Positions 1-9,339 of a DNA stretch of 22,227 nucleotides are shown one piece after another. The notes under the pieces are model-generated. The model had not been told where the DNA came from and ran no database searches. It saw only the letters and a program-made list of their open reading frames with translations. The stretch lies in assembly GCA_000708835.1 (NCBI GenBank), contig DF237860.1:2872-25098 (forward strand), in the 5' to 3' direction. The DNA is from Klebsormidium nitens. Taxonomy: Eukaryota > Streptophyta > Klebsormidiophyceae > Klebsormidiales > Klebsormidiaceae. Positions within the stretch are counted from its first letter, which is position 1. Every line of letters starts with the position of its first letter. The translations under genes and the position numbers were made by a program.

Positions 1-351
1 AATAATTATTTATTTATTCGGAATCATACCTTGGTAGTACGGTATACCGCCGCGCACGAAAAGTGACGGCCGCGCCCGGGCTGGTACCATCCGCTGCCAT
101 TCTGCGCCCGGTACCGTCCAAACAAAACTCTTCGCTGATACTGACAGCCCGGCCCAGGTGATCCAGGGCCCAGGCCGGCTGAGCCAATCCACAACAGAAT
201 TTTGCGCATGGTTTCCCTCAACATGCAATCTTTAAAATTGTGGTGGAGAGATTGTTCATTGAGCTTGGTGGAGCTCGAAGCCTTGCAGCTTGGTTCGGAA
301 TGCACAGGACAACGTTATTTTGCCTGAAGAGTTTGTGGCAGACTTGGCAAC
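1..351. other. Upstream region of the glutamate receptor-like gene, no gene seen
   Basis: This stretch precedes the first exon of the receptor gene. The open frames on either strand are short, overlap each other and have no recognisable motif. It should hold the promoter and 5' leader of the + strand gene starting at 352, but I cannot point to a convincing TATA box or other element. The first 20 bases are AT-rich (TTATTTATTTATT-like), which is not enough to call a site. Confidence 0.4.
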
Positions 352-3300
352 ATGGCGCTGATGACATCTTCGCTGGATATGTTTGTGGTGTGTGTTTTGT
401 TTGGAGTGCGGGTCGAGTCCCGTCTGCTTAACGCAAATGGGACGGTGGATGCTGAGGAGATCTACACTGTTTGCACCGCCAACTTCCCTCCCTACGTGGC
501 ATGCATTGAGGGGGACTCGAGCCCCACAAATTTTTCTGGTGAGCAACATGAGCCTGGACAGCCTGTCTTCGAGAGTCTTCGAAAAGAATAGCGAGTGGCT
601 GTGTACACATCGTCAGCCATCAATTTGAGCAGCTGTAATCTGCATGCTGACTGGCAGCCAGACGTTAAGCGGAGACGGAGGGGCAATGCTGTGGAAAACA
701 GTACGCTTTTGGGGTTAAATTCAAATGCTTCTGGGTTAGACCAATATTAGCAGATTCCTCACTGCGTCGTGGATGGCTATAAGCTCCACGATCTTAGCCC
801 TTAGGTGTTCGTGCATTCAGTCGCTTAGGATCGGCTGACCCTTCAATAATGGATCGACTGCCTGTGCGCGCAGTGTTATGAAGGTTCCACTAACAAATCA
901 TCATTTTGAGTCTGTTTACGACGACGCTTTTCCAATCAAGATCAAACCTGTGTCCAATGCTGCCCATTAGAATCACAGTAATATAACTACATGGCCATGA
1001 TTGGTCAAATGCTGATCCGAAGCAGAGCCCACAAAGCTTGCAACTCAAATCGGTACCGGACAGTGCAAGCAGGGAGGAACGAGTCCAGCATTCACCTGAA
1101 AAAGGGGATTTGATCAAATCGCTACGTATCTTATCGATGTTAAAAATCTTCAGAGCACCCATCTTCTTATAGAAAAAACTTCTGATATGGAAACAGTATC
1201 AAAGCAATTTGAGATAGGGCTTGAAACCTGCTTCTGATCTTCAATCTTGGCCACCACTGTAGTTTTGCAGCAATCATACTTGTCGTCCACCTCAGATATT
1301 CTATTGTCTCTACTATTTTCTAGGAATCTGCGCAAGTAAATCAATGCAACACTAACCAGCCACATTTGACCTGCTTATCATTGGCACCGCACGTGACTAC
1401 AGGGAGCAAGAAGCTTACCCAAAGCTCTCACATACCGGCATCTTGAAACACTAAAGAGAACTCTTGCAGTAAGTTTGAACCATGTTGTGCAGGCTATTCC
1501 ACGGAAATGTTTAAGCGTGCGGCGAGCAAGCTAGGTTGGAAGGCCAAGAACTATCGGCTTCTTTGTCTTCCCTTCAATGACTTGGTCAATGACTTGACGG
1601 ACCCCGATGGCACATGCGACATGGCGACAGCTGCCATGACGGTAGGCTATGGCTGTCAACATAGCTTATATCCCTTTGCAGCCTTGCATCCCCTTCTGTT
1701 CCTTCACGCCAATCTTGCAAACAAAGCCCTAGTCCCACAATAGAGTCTGCGTGGCTTTCTGAATCAAGACACTCAAAACAGCCCCTGCTTAATGTAACGT
1801 TTGAACAAGCAGTGGTTTGCTTGCAAGCAATAATATAGTGGACCATCAAGGATGCATAAACATGGTTCTGCAACTTGACTATATGGCCGGCTGCAGAGAA
1901 AAGAGGGGAGGAGCAAAGACAGCTGTGATGTAGAAAGGCTCTGGTATGCTACATCATGCTAGGCCTGCATTTGATAAGACTTTGCTAAATGTTGACTGCC
2001 TTCCTTATCCATTTCAAAATGCTCTGTGATGTCCAGGTCCAACTTGAAAGTATTGAAAAAGGGATCCAGTTTGCATACCCAGACTACCACACAGGTCAGG
2101 GGCTGATGGTAAGGGGCTCTGGCTGTTTGGTGCAGATGTTTACTGGCTTATTGTGATTCTTGTCAAAAGGAAAGGTTTCCCTGATTTTCTGCTGCAAAAC
2201 AGGAGAAATCTGCAACTTTACGAATTTGTGTCCCAGCACCCGCTCCTACGCAAAAGAATCGCCTTGAGAAAGATGCGATACAATTGGTCTGCGTAGCGCA
2301 CGGCAGCTGAGTGTTGCCACCATGTTTCTGGCGCTGCCACAGGTTTATACCAGTGGGGTCAAGACCAACAGGTGGCTGTTCCTGAAACCTTTCAGCTGGG
2401 TAGTCTGGTTGTTCCTATTTCTCGCTGGTAAGCCCACAACCCAGACCTTGAGCTGCTGGGTTGTGGAACCTGAGGCAACTGGGAGACTGGCATTCTATGT
2501 ATATATGCAATCTCTCTGCAAGACCAAGAAAACCATCCTGCTGCGGGGCATTCTGTTCGCTGGACAATCTCTCCAAAAAACGTGCGCGTCTCTACTGCGG
2601 CAGCGCTTGCGGTGGGGGTATCGGCACGTGTGGTGGAGATAATAGCAAAACCGAAGGCAGCAGAGCCATCAGAGGGCAAAGAAGACGAGAAAGCGGGCGT
2701 TGGAGAGCTTGTCTGGTCTGGTGAGTCTGACTCTTCTTACCCAAACGATCCCAGCAGCGGAGTTGGTTAAACAAGCAGCCCAATACGATCTGAGTCAGAT
2801 TCCTGGTAGACTCGTTACTGGACTCGCCCAGCCACGGTTTAGGCATAGGTGAAAAGCTGCCAGCTGATAAGCGGCCAGAGCACATGCCCCAGGACGACAA
2901 ACACTTGGGTTCAGAACCATTCGTTTCCCAATTGACGTTCAAAAACATATGGCATGGGGGCATCCAGTAATGAGCCAATTCGGTGCGACATGGTATTGAG
3001 ACGCTTCCAAGCTATTCTGACGTTGTCGAAAAAGTCGCTTCAATGCTCCTGCCACATGAGCAGTGCTAATTGCCAGTACTACGACAATATATACTGTTTG
3101 TGAGATGCCCTTTCTGCCGCTGCCTGCAGCGGGCGCGCAGATCGTGAATGCGGCCGAACCAATGCAAGCCTTCTCTATTCCGTCCCGGATCATCATCTTC
3201 GTTTGGGCGTTTCTCATCCTCCTATTAGTGGCGATGTACACCGGAAACGCCGCGGCAATCCTGACGGCTTCAGCGGTCGACGTCAGCATCCAGTGTGAGC

Positions 3301-6300
3301 ATAAGAACCCGTTTGATGCTTTCAGAAGAGATGACTGCAAATTTGAAAAGGCTCGGTGGAGACTACTTGAGAACCAGTTGCTACGCCCAAGGAGTCGGGC
3401 TGATCTAGATGACAGATCCAGCGCTTTGCTGATCTTGACTCAGAGGGCAGCCTCAAGAGCGTCGGGAAGGGACAATTTAGATTTCAAGGTACGAAATGAA
3501 TTGAGTACGATCTCAAGACCGGTCTTGAAACGATCGAGGAATCAACTCGTAAGTAGGTAGGAGTGATGCGTCGAGGGCTTGGAACGCTATGGCATGACTC
3601 GGTAGGACGAAAAGCTCTGAAAATAGACCGTAGGTTGACGTTCCTCTTTTCAGCGTTTTAAAAACCCTGAACTTATTCTGTCGGTTTTGGTCCTCGAAAG
3701 CCTTGTTTCCACTGTAAGTCGTCCACGGAATCCCTCTGATGGTGCTTCTTTGGACCGGAACAATGCGCTGATGCAGCGGCCGAATTTGCACCGCAAACGC
3801 TTGGCACTGTTTGGACATCCTCTTGTTATCAAGGGAGAATTGCGCTAGCTGGTTAGCGGGTGTTTACATCGTTGTTCGACCAGCCTTTCTCGCGGTGAAA
3901 GGGCCTCTCAACGTGCCAGATCAGGCTTGGTTAGGTGGGAATCTTGGCGTGGTTCAGAAAAGATAGCCTGCTGGATCTATCTGAGATTGACGGGCGCTGG
4001 GGCTCTGATTGTCACTTGTGGATGCTGTCCTTGCTGTGCAGCTATTGACGATCTCCAGGGGAAGAACTGGGGAGCCTACCAATTCACGATTGAAATCATG
4101 CACCTTAACGGGTGGAACCCCACAGTTTTATATGACCCGTGAGTGTGGGCGCGCTCCAACGATCGTCCGAGTCTTTGTCACGGAAAAAACCCTAGGTGAC
4201 GTCACTTGATGCTAACATGCAGAGTGCATGTGACGTTACCGCTTGTCGCAGCTAGAGCGCCTTCAATCCAGGAATCTGAATAGTGCTGTGACTCGTTTGA
4301 TCGCATTTCCGTGAGTGGAGAGTCGGCAGAGCTCATCTTCTGAGTGTCATCTTCTAAGTGCTCTTGGTGGCACAACTTTACGTTATGTCCGTCGCTTCTG
4401 CCTTGACGAAAACCTCTGCTTTGCAATCCAAAAGAGTCACGGCTCTGGATGTGTCGGACATAGGGCTGTAAACGACCGCTTCTCAACGCCTCTTCTGGTG
4501 CAAAATGGTTTCTCTGTCAATTCAAGCCGCCGCTGGACAAGTACTTCGCTCGAGAGTTCCGCGCGTCGTCATGCCTGAACGCCACGTGTCACATCTGCAA
4601 TCTGTGCAACAGGCAAACCGTGGCCGAGACGGACCACATGCTCGACCAGCTGGAGAGCGGGGTCATTGAGGGGCTCGTCTGGGACTGTGGATTCGTGGAT
4701 TACATAACGGCCACCCGGTGCAACTTTTACAAGGTACGGTACACAGCACACTATGTCCCGTTCAAGCTTGCTTGGTTAACGGGCAATCAACCAGCAGTTA
4801 CCACGTACTTTTGGTGAAACAATGGAACCAGCCACTTAAAGCAGATTTGCTCAACGGGGTGGTTTCGGATTCCGGCCTCCACCGAGTCTGAGCAAGTTTG
4901 GTAACATGCAGAACGTCCCCGTGAAATTGCAGCCTGACATTTGGGGCTGTGGTTCAGTGATAAGCGTGATGGGAGGTCTTGTGATTGGTCGGAATGGTGA
5001 CGCCCCTATGCATCGGGGACTCTTCGATCCTTTCTTGCTCAATGATTACGTAGCTTTAACGTGCTCGATCCACAATTATCGTCGTACCAGAACATCTGCT
5101 TCTCGACGATTCCGGCCCGCTTCGGAATCTTTGCATTATTTGTACTGTTCGTCAATTCCAAGACAAGATGATTGACGTTGCATAAGGATAAGCGGTCCTC
5201 TGTAACTACTGGCGCAGCGTACTGTGACGGCCAACAAAAGCCTTCGACGAATCCCTAATGCTTTTTGAACTCAACAGATTTGGTCCTTACCGAGTGTTGG
5301 ATAACAGACATTCGACGAGACATCAGCCACCGTTCTTCAGAAGGGCGGCGCCACTAAGCGGTTTGCTAACTCGACACTTTCGCTCTCTCTTCTCCGCAGG
5401 TCGGAGACTGCATCACGGAGGACAACCGCGCGATGGCGTTCTGGCAGAACGCCACAGCGTCCTTGGTCAACGCGTTCTCCACTGCGGTCCTGCAGCTCGA
5501 AGCGAGCTCGGAGCTGTCGCACATCCACGAGGTGTTCATCAAGCCGACGTCGACGATCTGCGAAAGCGAGGCGGCCGGCGATCAGCAGCAGGTCACGTTC
5601 AACCAGGTGAGGATTAATGGTCGCAAAAGCGTGTCAAACAGGCGGACCGCAGAACCACGGAATGGCTGGGGGACGACCACGAATCGCAGCGCTGCGTTCA
5701 CATTTTGACGTGAAATGATCGCTCTAGATCTTTCGTTTGCATTTGGTTAGGCAAGGTTTGTCTGAACCCCAGTATCGGAACCAGTCCTGCCAAAGTGTGC
5801 GACCCCCTGGATAAACTTCGCAGACTGGAGTCCTTAGGGTGAATCGGACGGTGGCGCTGCGGTTTTGACCATCGCACAGTTCTGCGGTCCGCCTGTCAGA
5901 GACCGAGTTCACAACGTTTCCATTTTAGGGAAGGGCTCGAAAGGTAAAGAATCCAAGAGATAGCATTGGAGAGAAGTGCTCAACGTCGCGCATGAGAGAT
6001 GATCAGCAGCTGACTGCAGGTGTCAATCGACCAGCGTAAAAGCTTCGAAGTGTTGCGGTCGAGAAGTGACACACAAGGGTTTGTTATGGGCTTGCTTTCA
6101 TGCGGAGATTAAAACCTCTAAACATAATGTGATAAGCGGTGCAAGCGAACGGCAGCCCACAGCCGGCACTTTGTACGTACAAAAAAAGAAGCGCTATGCT
6201 TACGAAATTTTCATTGAGAGATGGTTGCGAGCTTGCTGTGCGCAGAATTGAGAAGTCTGTGCAATCCTGCGTGATCCGGCCCAGTTCATTCCAAACGATG

Positions 6301-6790
6301 GCTTGCAATCCTGGACCATCCTGACGTACGAAAAACGTCGAGTTGTTTCGTTTAGGGCATTGAGCCCATAGCGCCTTCGCCTAGTGTCATTGTCAGTGGA
6401 TGCAATAGCGGTGTCAAACCTCTACTTGAAGAAAGCCTACCTTCACCTGATTCTCGGTTTGTATGTTATTCCTTGAGGATGCACCAAATGAGCGGTCGAA
6501 AAGGTGCGGCAGAACAACGACAGTTTACGGCGCACATTGCCCCAAAGCTGGTGAATAGCAGTCTTATCGTCGTGTAACCTTCTGTGCAGGTTTCCGGCCT
6601 TTGGATTGTTCTCACGGCCACGATTGCTTGGTCGATGCTGATGGCCTTCGTAGCTCGCCACGTAAAGCTGACGCATCTGCACCGGCTGTACAAGAAAACT
6701 CTGTCCAGGGAAGTGGGCAAGGAGCTAGGAGAGATTGACTTGAAGCAAGCCACAGTGATTGACAACCCGGTCGCCTTCCACGGTCCCTGA
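352..6790 (+). CDS. Ionotropic glutamate receptor-like ligand-gated ion channel, 10 exons, 488 aa
   Basis: A ligand-gated cation channel of the iGluR/plant GLR superfamily, probably in the plasma membrane or an endomembrane. Exons: 352-538, 1493-1641, 2037-2108, 2343-2427, 2604-2720, 3064-3294, 4042-4138, 4613-4733, 5400-5606, 6590-6790. All introns are GT-AG, all phases agree, and the total is 1467 bases including TGA. Domains: signal peptide about residues 1-23 (MFVVCVLFGV core, VES before the mature end); S1 about 39-145 (YTVCTANFPPYV, then GYSTEMFKRAA); M1 about 153-175, preceded by the hallmark FLKPFSW; pore loop about 199-215; M3 about 245-272 (FVWAFLILLL, then MYTGN for the family SYTAN); S2 about 281-420 (SIDDLQGKNWGAYQF, LESGVIEGLVWDC with D337 at the ligand amino-group position); M4 about 424-445; basic cytosolic tail (HLHRLYKKTLSREVGK). 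At 488 aa it is about half the usual length because no amino-terminal ATD precedes S1. The start ATG has a CAACATGGCG context and is followed directly by the signal peptide. The carboxylate-binding arginine is replaced by S117. Identity as an iGluR is secure; ligand and ion selectivity are unknown. Confidence 0.9.
2604..3294 (+). other. Pore-loop and M3 coding segment of the receptor (exons 5 and 6)
   Basis: Exon 5 (2604-2720) completes M1, encodes an acidic/lysine linker (EGKEDEK) and ends in GELVWS. Exon 6 (3064-3294) continues VLIASTTTIYTVCEMP and then M3. The two exons join phase 1 to 2 through a GTG valine codon. In prokaryotic GluR0 the same place reads WFALVTLTTVGYGD, so the aligned filter-like residues here are T209-T210-T211-I212-Y213. 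The exon 6 donor is CAGT|GTGAGC at 3295. This donor is preferred over the later GTACGA at about 3488 because only it joins exon 7 in phase and gives SIQSIDDLQG, the family's M3-S2 join. Confidence 0.75.
5638..5896. repeat. Imperfect inverted repeat (foldback) in the last intron of the receptor gene
   Basis: ACAGGCGGACCGCAGAAC at 5638-5655 is repeated perfectly in reverse complement at 5879-5896 (18 of 18). The arms continue imperfectly inward: CGCAGCGC follows in the left arm and matches GCGCTGCG in the right arm (about 5854-5861). The unit lies wholly inside intron 9 (5607-6589) and spans about 260 bases. It could be a degenerate foldback/MITE insertion or an RNA hairpin in the pre-mRNA. I see no coding content and no clear target-site duplication. 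Confidence 0.6.
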
Positions 6791-6837
6791 AACTATCATG
6801 GCTTAACAGGGGCTCTGAGAACTGCGTAACGTAAGGT

Positions 6838-6872
6838 ATTGTAAAATATATCGGTGAATTTCAATTGTAATA
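6838..6872 (+). terminator. Candidate polyadenylation signals (two TGTAA) after the receptor gene
   Basis: TGTAA occurs at 6840-6844 and again at 6866-6870, 50 and 76 bases after the TGA stop. TGTAA is the polyadenylation signal favoured in many chlorophyte algae. The motif is short, so chance is possible; position relative to the stop is the main support. Confidence 0.4.
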
Positions 6873-7772
6873 ACAAGTATGTTTGTGCGAGAAGATAAAA
6901 TGACACTCAACATGAGGGACGGGATCGACGCCTTCTTGGAGAGCGCTAGGTGGGCTCGGTCAATACAGTCAAACGAGAGTACTTCCAGCTGGTTCTTGTC
7001 GCGAAAAAAGTTCCCTGGTGTGGGTTGTCTTCGATTAGAAGGCAATCGACTGAGTTAAGTTAGGCACACGAGACAGAGCAGTCGACCGCATATTGTAAGA
7101 ATTATTGAAGATATGTTGAAGCTTGAAGTCCTAACCTAATCAAAACGTCAGTTTTGAGGACGTCAGGACATGCTACAATACTAGAGCGGACTTGTGATAC
7201 GACATACTGTTATTCACAGAATTGAGTACCAGGACAACTATATGCGTGTCTGTAATGCATCTGTCCCTCGGCCCGGTAGCACTGTGGGAGGTGACAGTCA
7301 TTCTGCTTGCATAAGCTTATAAAACTTGACAGCTGCTTATTTGAGGACCAAGCTGCAGGCCGCACGGCCGCCCAGACCAAAATTGTCTTGGCGTGTTCAG
7401 ATCAAGTGCATTGATGAATCTATTCTGCGAACGTGTTGGTTACGTCAAGAAACTGGCATTTATCCACCTCGAGTTGTCCATGTTGTGGTATAGAAAGCGC
7501 GCGGTCTTCGACGATTCTGAACTGTTGCGGCTCGATCTCGCAATGGTAAAAGCTATCTGAACCCCTCGTGAATCTTTCATTAGGCGCAGCCCGGCCACGG
7601 GCATTAATGAACACGTGCTGGCAGGTTTTGTCAGAGGAGCTGTTGCTGAATTCCGTGCTAGCTGCGCCTGCGTCGATCTCTCGGAGTCTGCATTTCGATT
7701 AGCGTTCGGAAGCTTTCATGCATTGATGTGCATGGTGTACGGTATTATACTTGCGTGGTCAGCCCAGTGCTC

Positions 7773-7795
7773 GTCGGACTCATCCGGAGTCCGAC
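7773..7795. repeat. Perfect 9-bp hairpin, 5-base loop
   Basis: GTCGGACTC at 7773-7781 and GAGTCCGAC at 7787-7795 are perfect reverse complements around ATCCG. It lies in the spacer about 1 kb past the receptor stop. No U-run follows, and nothing suggests a known RNA family. Confidence 0.5.
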
Positions 7796-8282
7796 CAGTT
7801 CATGGCTTGACCATGCGAGTAACCGTCTGAGTTGCACATGCCATAGGTCGTCAATTGGGTTGCCAGCTGGTCCCTCTAAAAGACATACGCACGATGCGCA
7901 GGGTGAGGGTCCAGGGCGCGCGCCTGCGCGCGCATACATGCATCATGCATATGAAGACTAGCGCCGCGCTTGGTAGCTCTTGCCTGTCGGACTAAACCTG
8001 GTAATGGCCCATGGCCCACTATATGGTCGGTGGGAAAATCTACAGTATTTTGAAGGCCCACGTCGGTGGGCCCGGCCGCCAACGACTCAGAACTAGACGT
8101 ATTTGCTGCATATTGCATGAAACTTGAAAGAGCACGCGGCAGCGCATGAGCTATAAGGCAGCGCGCCTGCTTCATGCGTGCAGGCCGCCCTGCTGAGGCC
8201 GCCGCGCGCGGGCCAGCCAAGCTAGTGGCGCCCTGATTATAGATCAAATATAATCAAATCATATATAAGGCATGTCGGATAG

Positions 8283-8302
8283 GCACGTGCACGTGCACGT
8301 GC
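8283..8302. repeat. Tandem GCACGT repeat giving three CACGTG palindromes
   Basis: The six-base unit GCACGT is repeated three times and ends in GCATGC. Each junction creates a CACGTG palindrome (G-box/E-box core). It follows an AT-rich ATATATAA patch near 8260-8268. It may be a simple repeat; no gene with a clear start lies downstream on either strand. Confidence 0.5.
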
Positions 8303-8403
8303 ATGCTGGTATGTACTAATTACTTTGTTGAGGTACGTGCCGGACCATCTCATAAGTTGCAATGTCGGATCTATGAAAGTTTGAATCTTTGGCCGCGCCC
8401 GAG

Positions 8404-8616
8404 CTACCACCAATTGTCCGGTTGGGCAGATTTGCGCCCAATAATGAAATTCGTATCTCATGGATTTTGGGCAGCTTCATTTATCCATTTATTTTGTTTT
8501 TTCACGCGGGGCAAAATAATCTGCAAATCTGTATTTCGAATTTATTTTCAATTCAGATTTTTGGGCAATTGTCAACGAATATTTTATTGTTGCCCAACCG
8601 GACAATTGCGGTAGTT
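8404..8616. mobile_element. MITE-like element with 18-bp perfect terminal inverted repeats
   Basis: CAATTGTCCGGTTGGGCA at 8411-8428 is matched perfectly in reverse complement at 8591-8608. Outside each arm, CTACC (8404-8408) and GGTAG (8610-8614) extend the inverted ends, with a one-base length difference. Just inside the arms, CAATAATGAAATTCG on the left resembles the reverse complement of the right arm (CAATAAAATATTCG). CCGAG occurs on both sides (8399-8403 and 8617-8621) as a possible target-site duplication. At about 213 bp, AT-rich inside and without a transposase frame, it fits a non-autonomous DNA transposon. The superfamily cannot be assigned. Confidence 0.6.
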
Positions 8617-9339
8617 CCGAGTCAGAGCCTGCTGTAGCTGACGCTTAATTGTCAACCTCTCCGTACAGTCTGAAATGACGTGCCAGATTGATCTCAACTT
8701 GGCAGTGGCAAGCCGATCGGGCAGCTAGTTCAATTCTTAGTTCAAGGCGGCCTCCCGGCCATCATTGTTGGCCGCGGAAGCGCGGCCATTTTCAACTTCC
8801 GAATCATTAAAACTTCCAGATGCATGGTATTTAATAATTTTAGTGGGATTTCGCTGTATAAACCGTCGCCGGGTCGCGGAGTCCATTATACGGACTTTCA
8901 CTGATATGCAATTACGATCTACGCTAACAAGTAGCTAGAAGCTGGTACGGGTCAGGCAAGCACTGGGGCTATGTAACACGAAGTTGTGTCGGTCCAGTGC
9001 AGGTCCGTAGGGCATGGCTGCCTGTGTAATGTGGGCACTCCTGGCTGGGCCTTCGCAAACCATCCGGTACTTGACATCGAGAACATGCACAATAGCAAAA
9101 GAATAAATAGCCAGCTCGTGGGAGTATACGTCCAAAGTCCCGAAAGTCAACAGGGGACATAGTACCTTACCAGACTGCGTGCACCTCTTTCTACCCTAAC
9201 ATTCATTTCCTCTCTGAAGCCGCCGCTTTTATAAAGCACCTAGCAGCAGCTTATTCTTGCAAAGTGTTTGACTCTATGCTGCACCTCGCGATACACCCCA
9301 GCGCACTGGAGTTGGTCTTACCTAGAACTCTGAGGAACG

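Larger units (their letters stand above)
6873..9339. other. Spacer between two convergent genes, no gene recognised
   Basis: This region separates the 3' ends of the + strand receptor gene and the - strand PEC-like gene. Open frames here are short, mostly overlap on opposite strands and lack protein-like motifs. Visible structure: a hairpin at 7773-7795, very GC-rich CG-alternating stretches near 7915-7940 and 8195-8215, a GGCCCAC/GTGGGCC hairpin at 8055-8072, an AT-rich patch with ATATATAA near 8260-8268, CACGTG repeats at 8283-8302, and a MITE-like element at 8404-8616. The mixture of very GC-rich and AT-rich segments suggests old repeat insertions rather than conserved regulatory DNA. Confidence 0.5.

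Noticed and set aside
3295-3560. Continuation of the M3 exon frame past 3294 to a stop at 3560
   Set aside because: Extending the exon gives a charged sequence with no match to the S2 lobe and cannot join exon 7 in phase. The donor at 3295 gives the expected SIDDLQG continuation.
8303-8637. Two overlapping + strand open frames of about 80-100 residues
   Set aside because: They run through the MITE-like inverted repeat and have no motif or sensible start context, so they are treated as chance.
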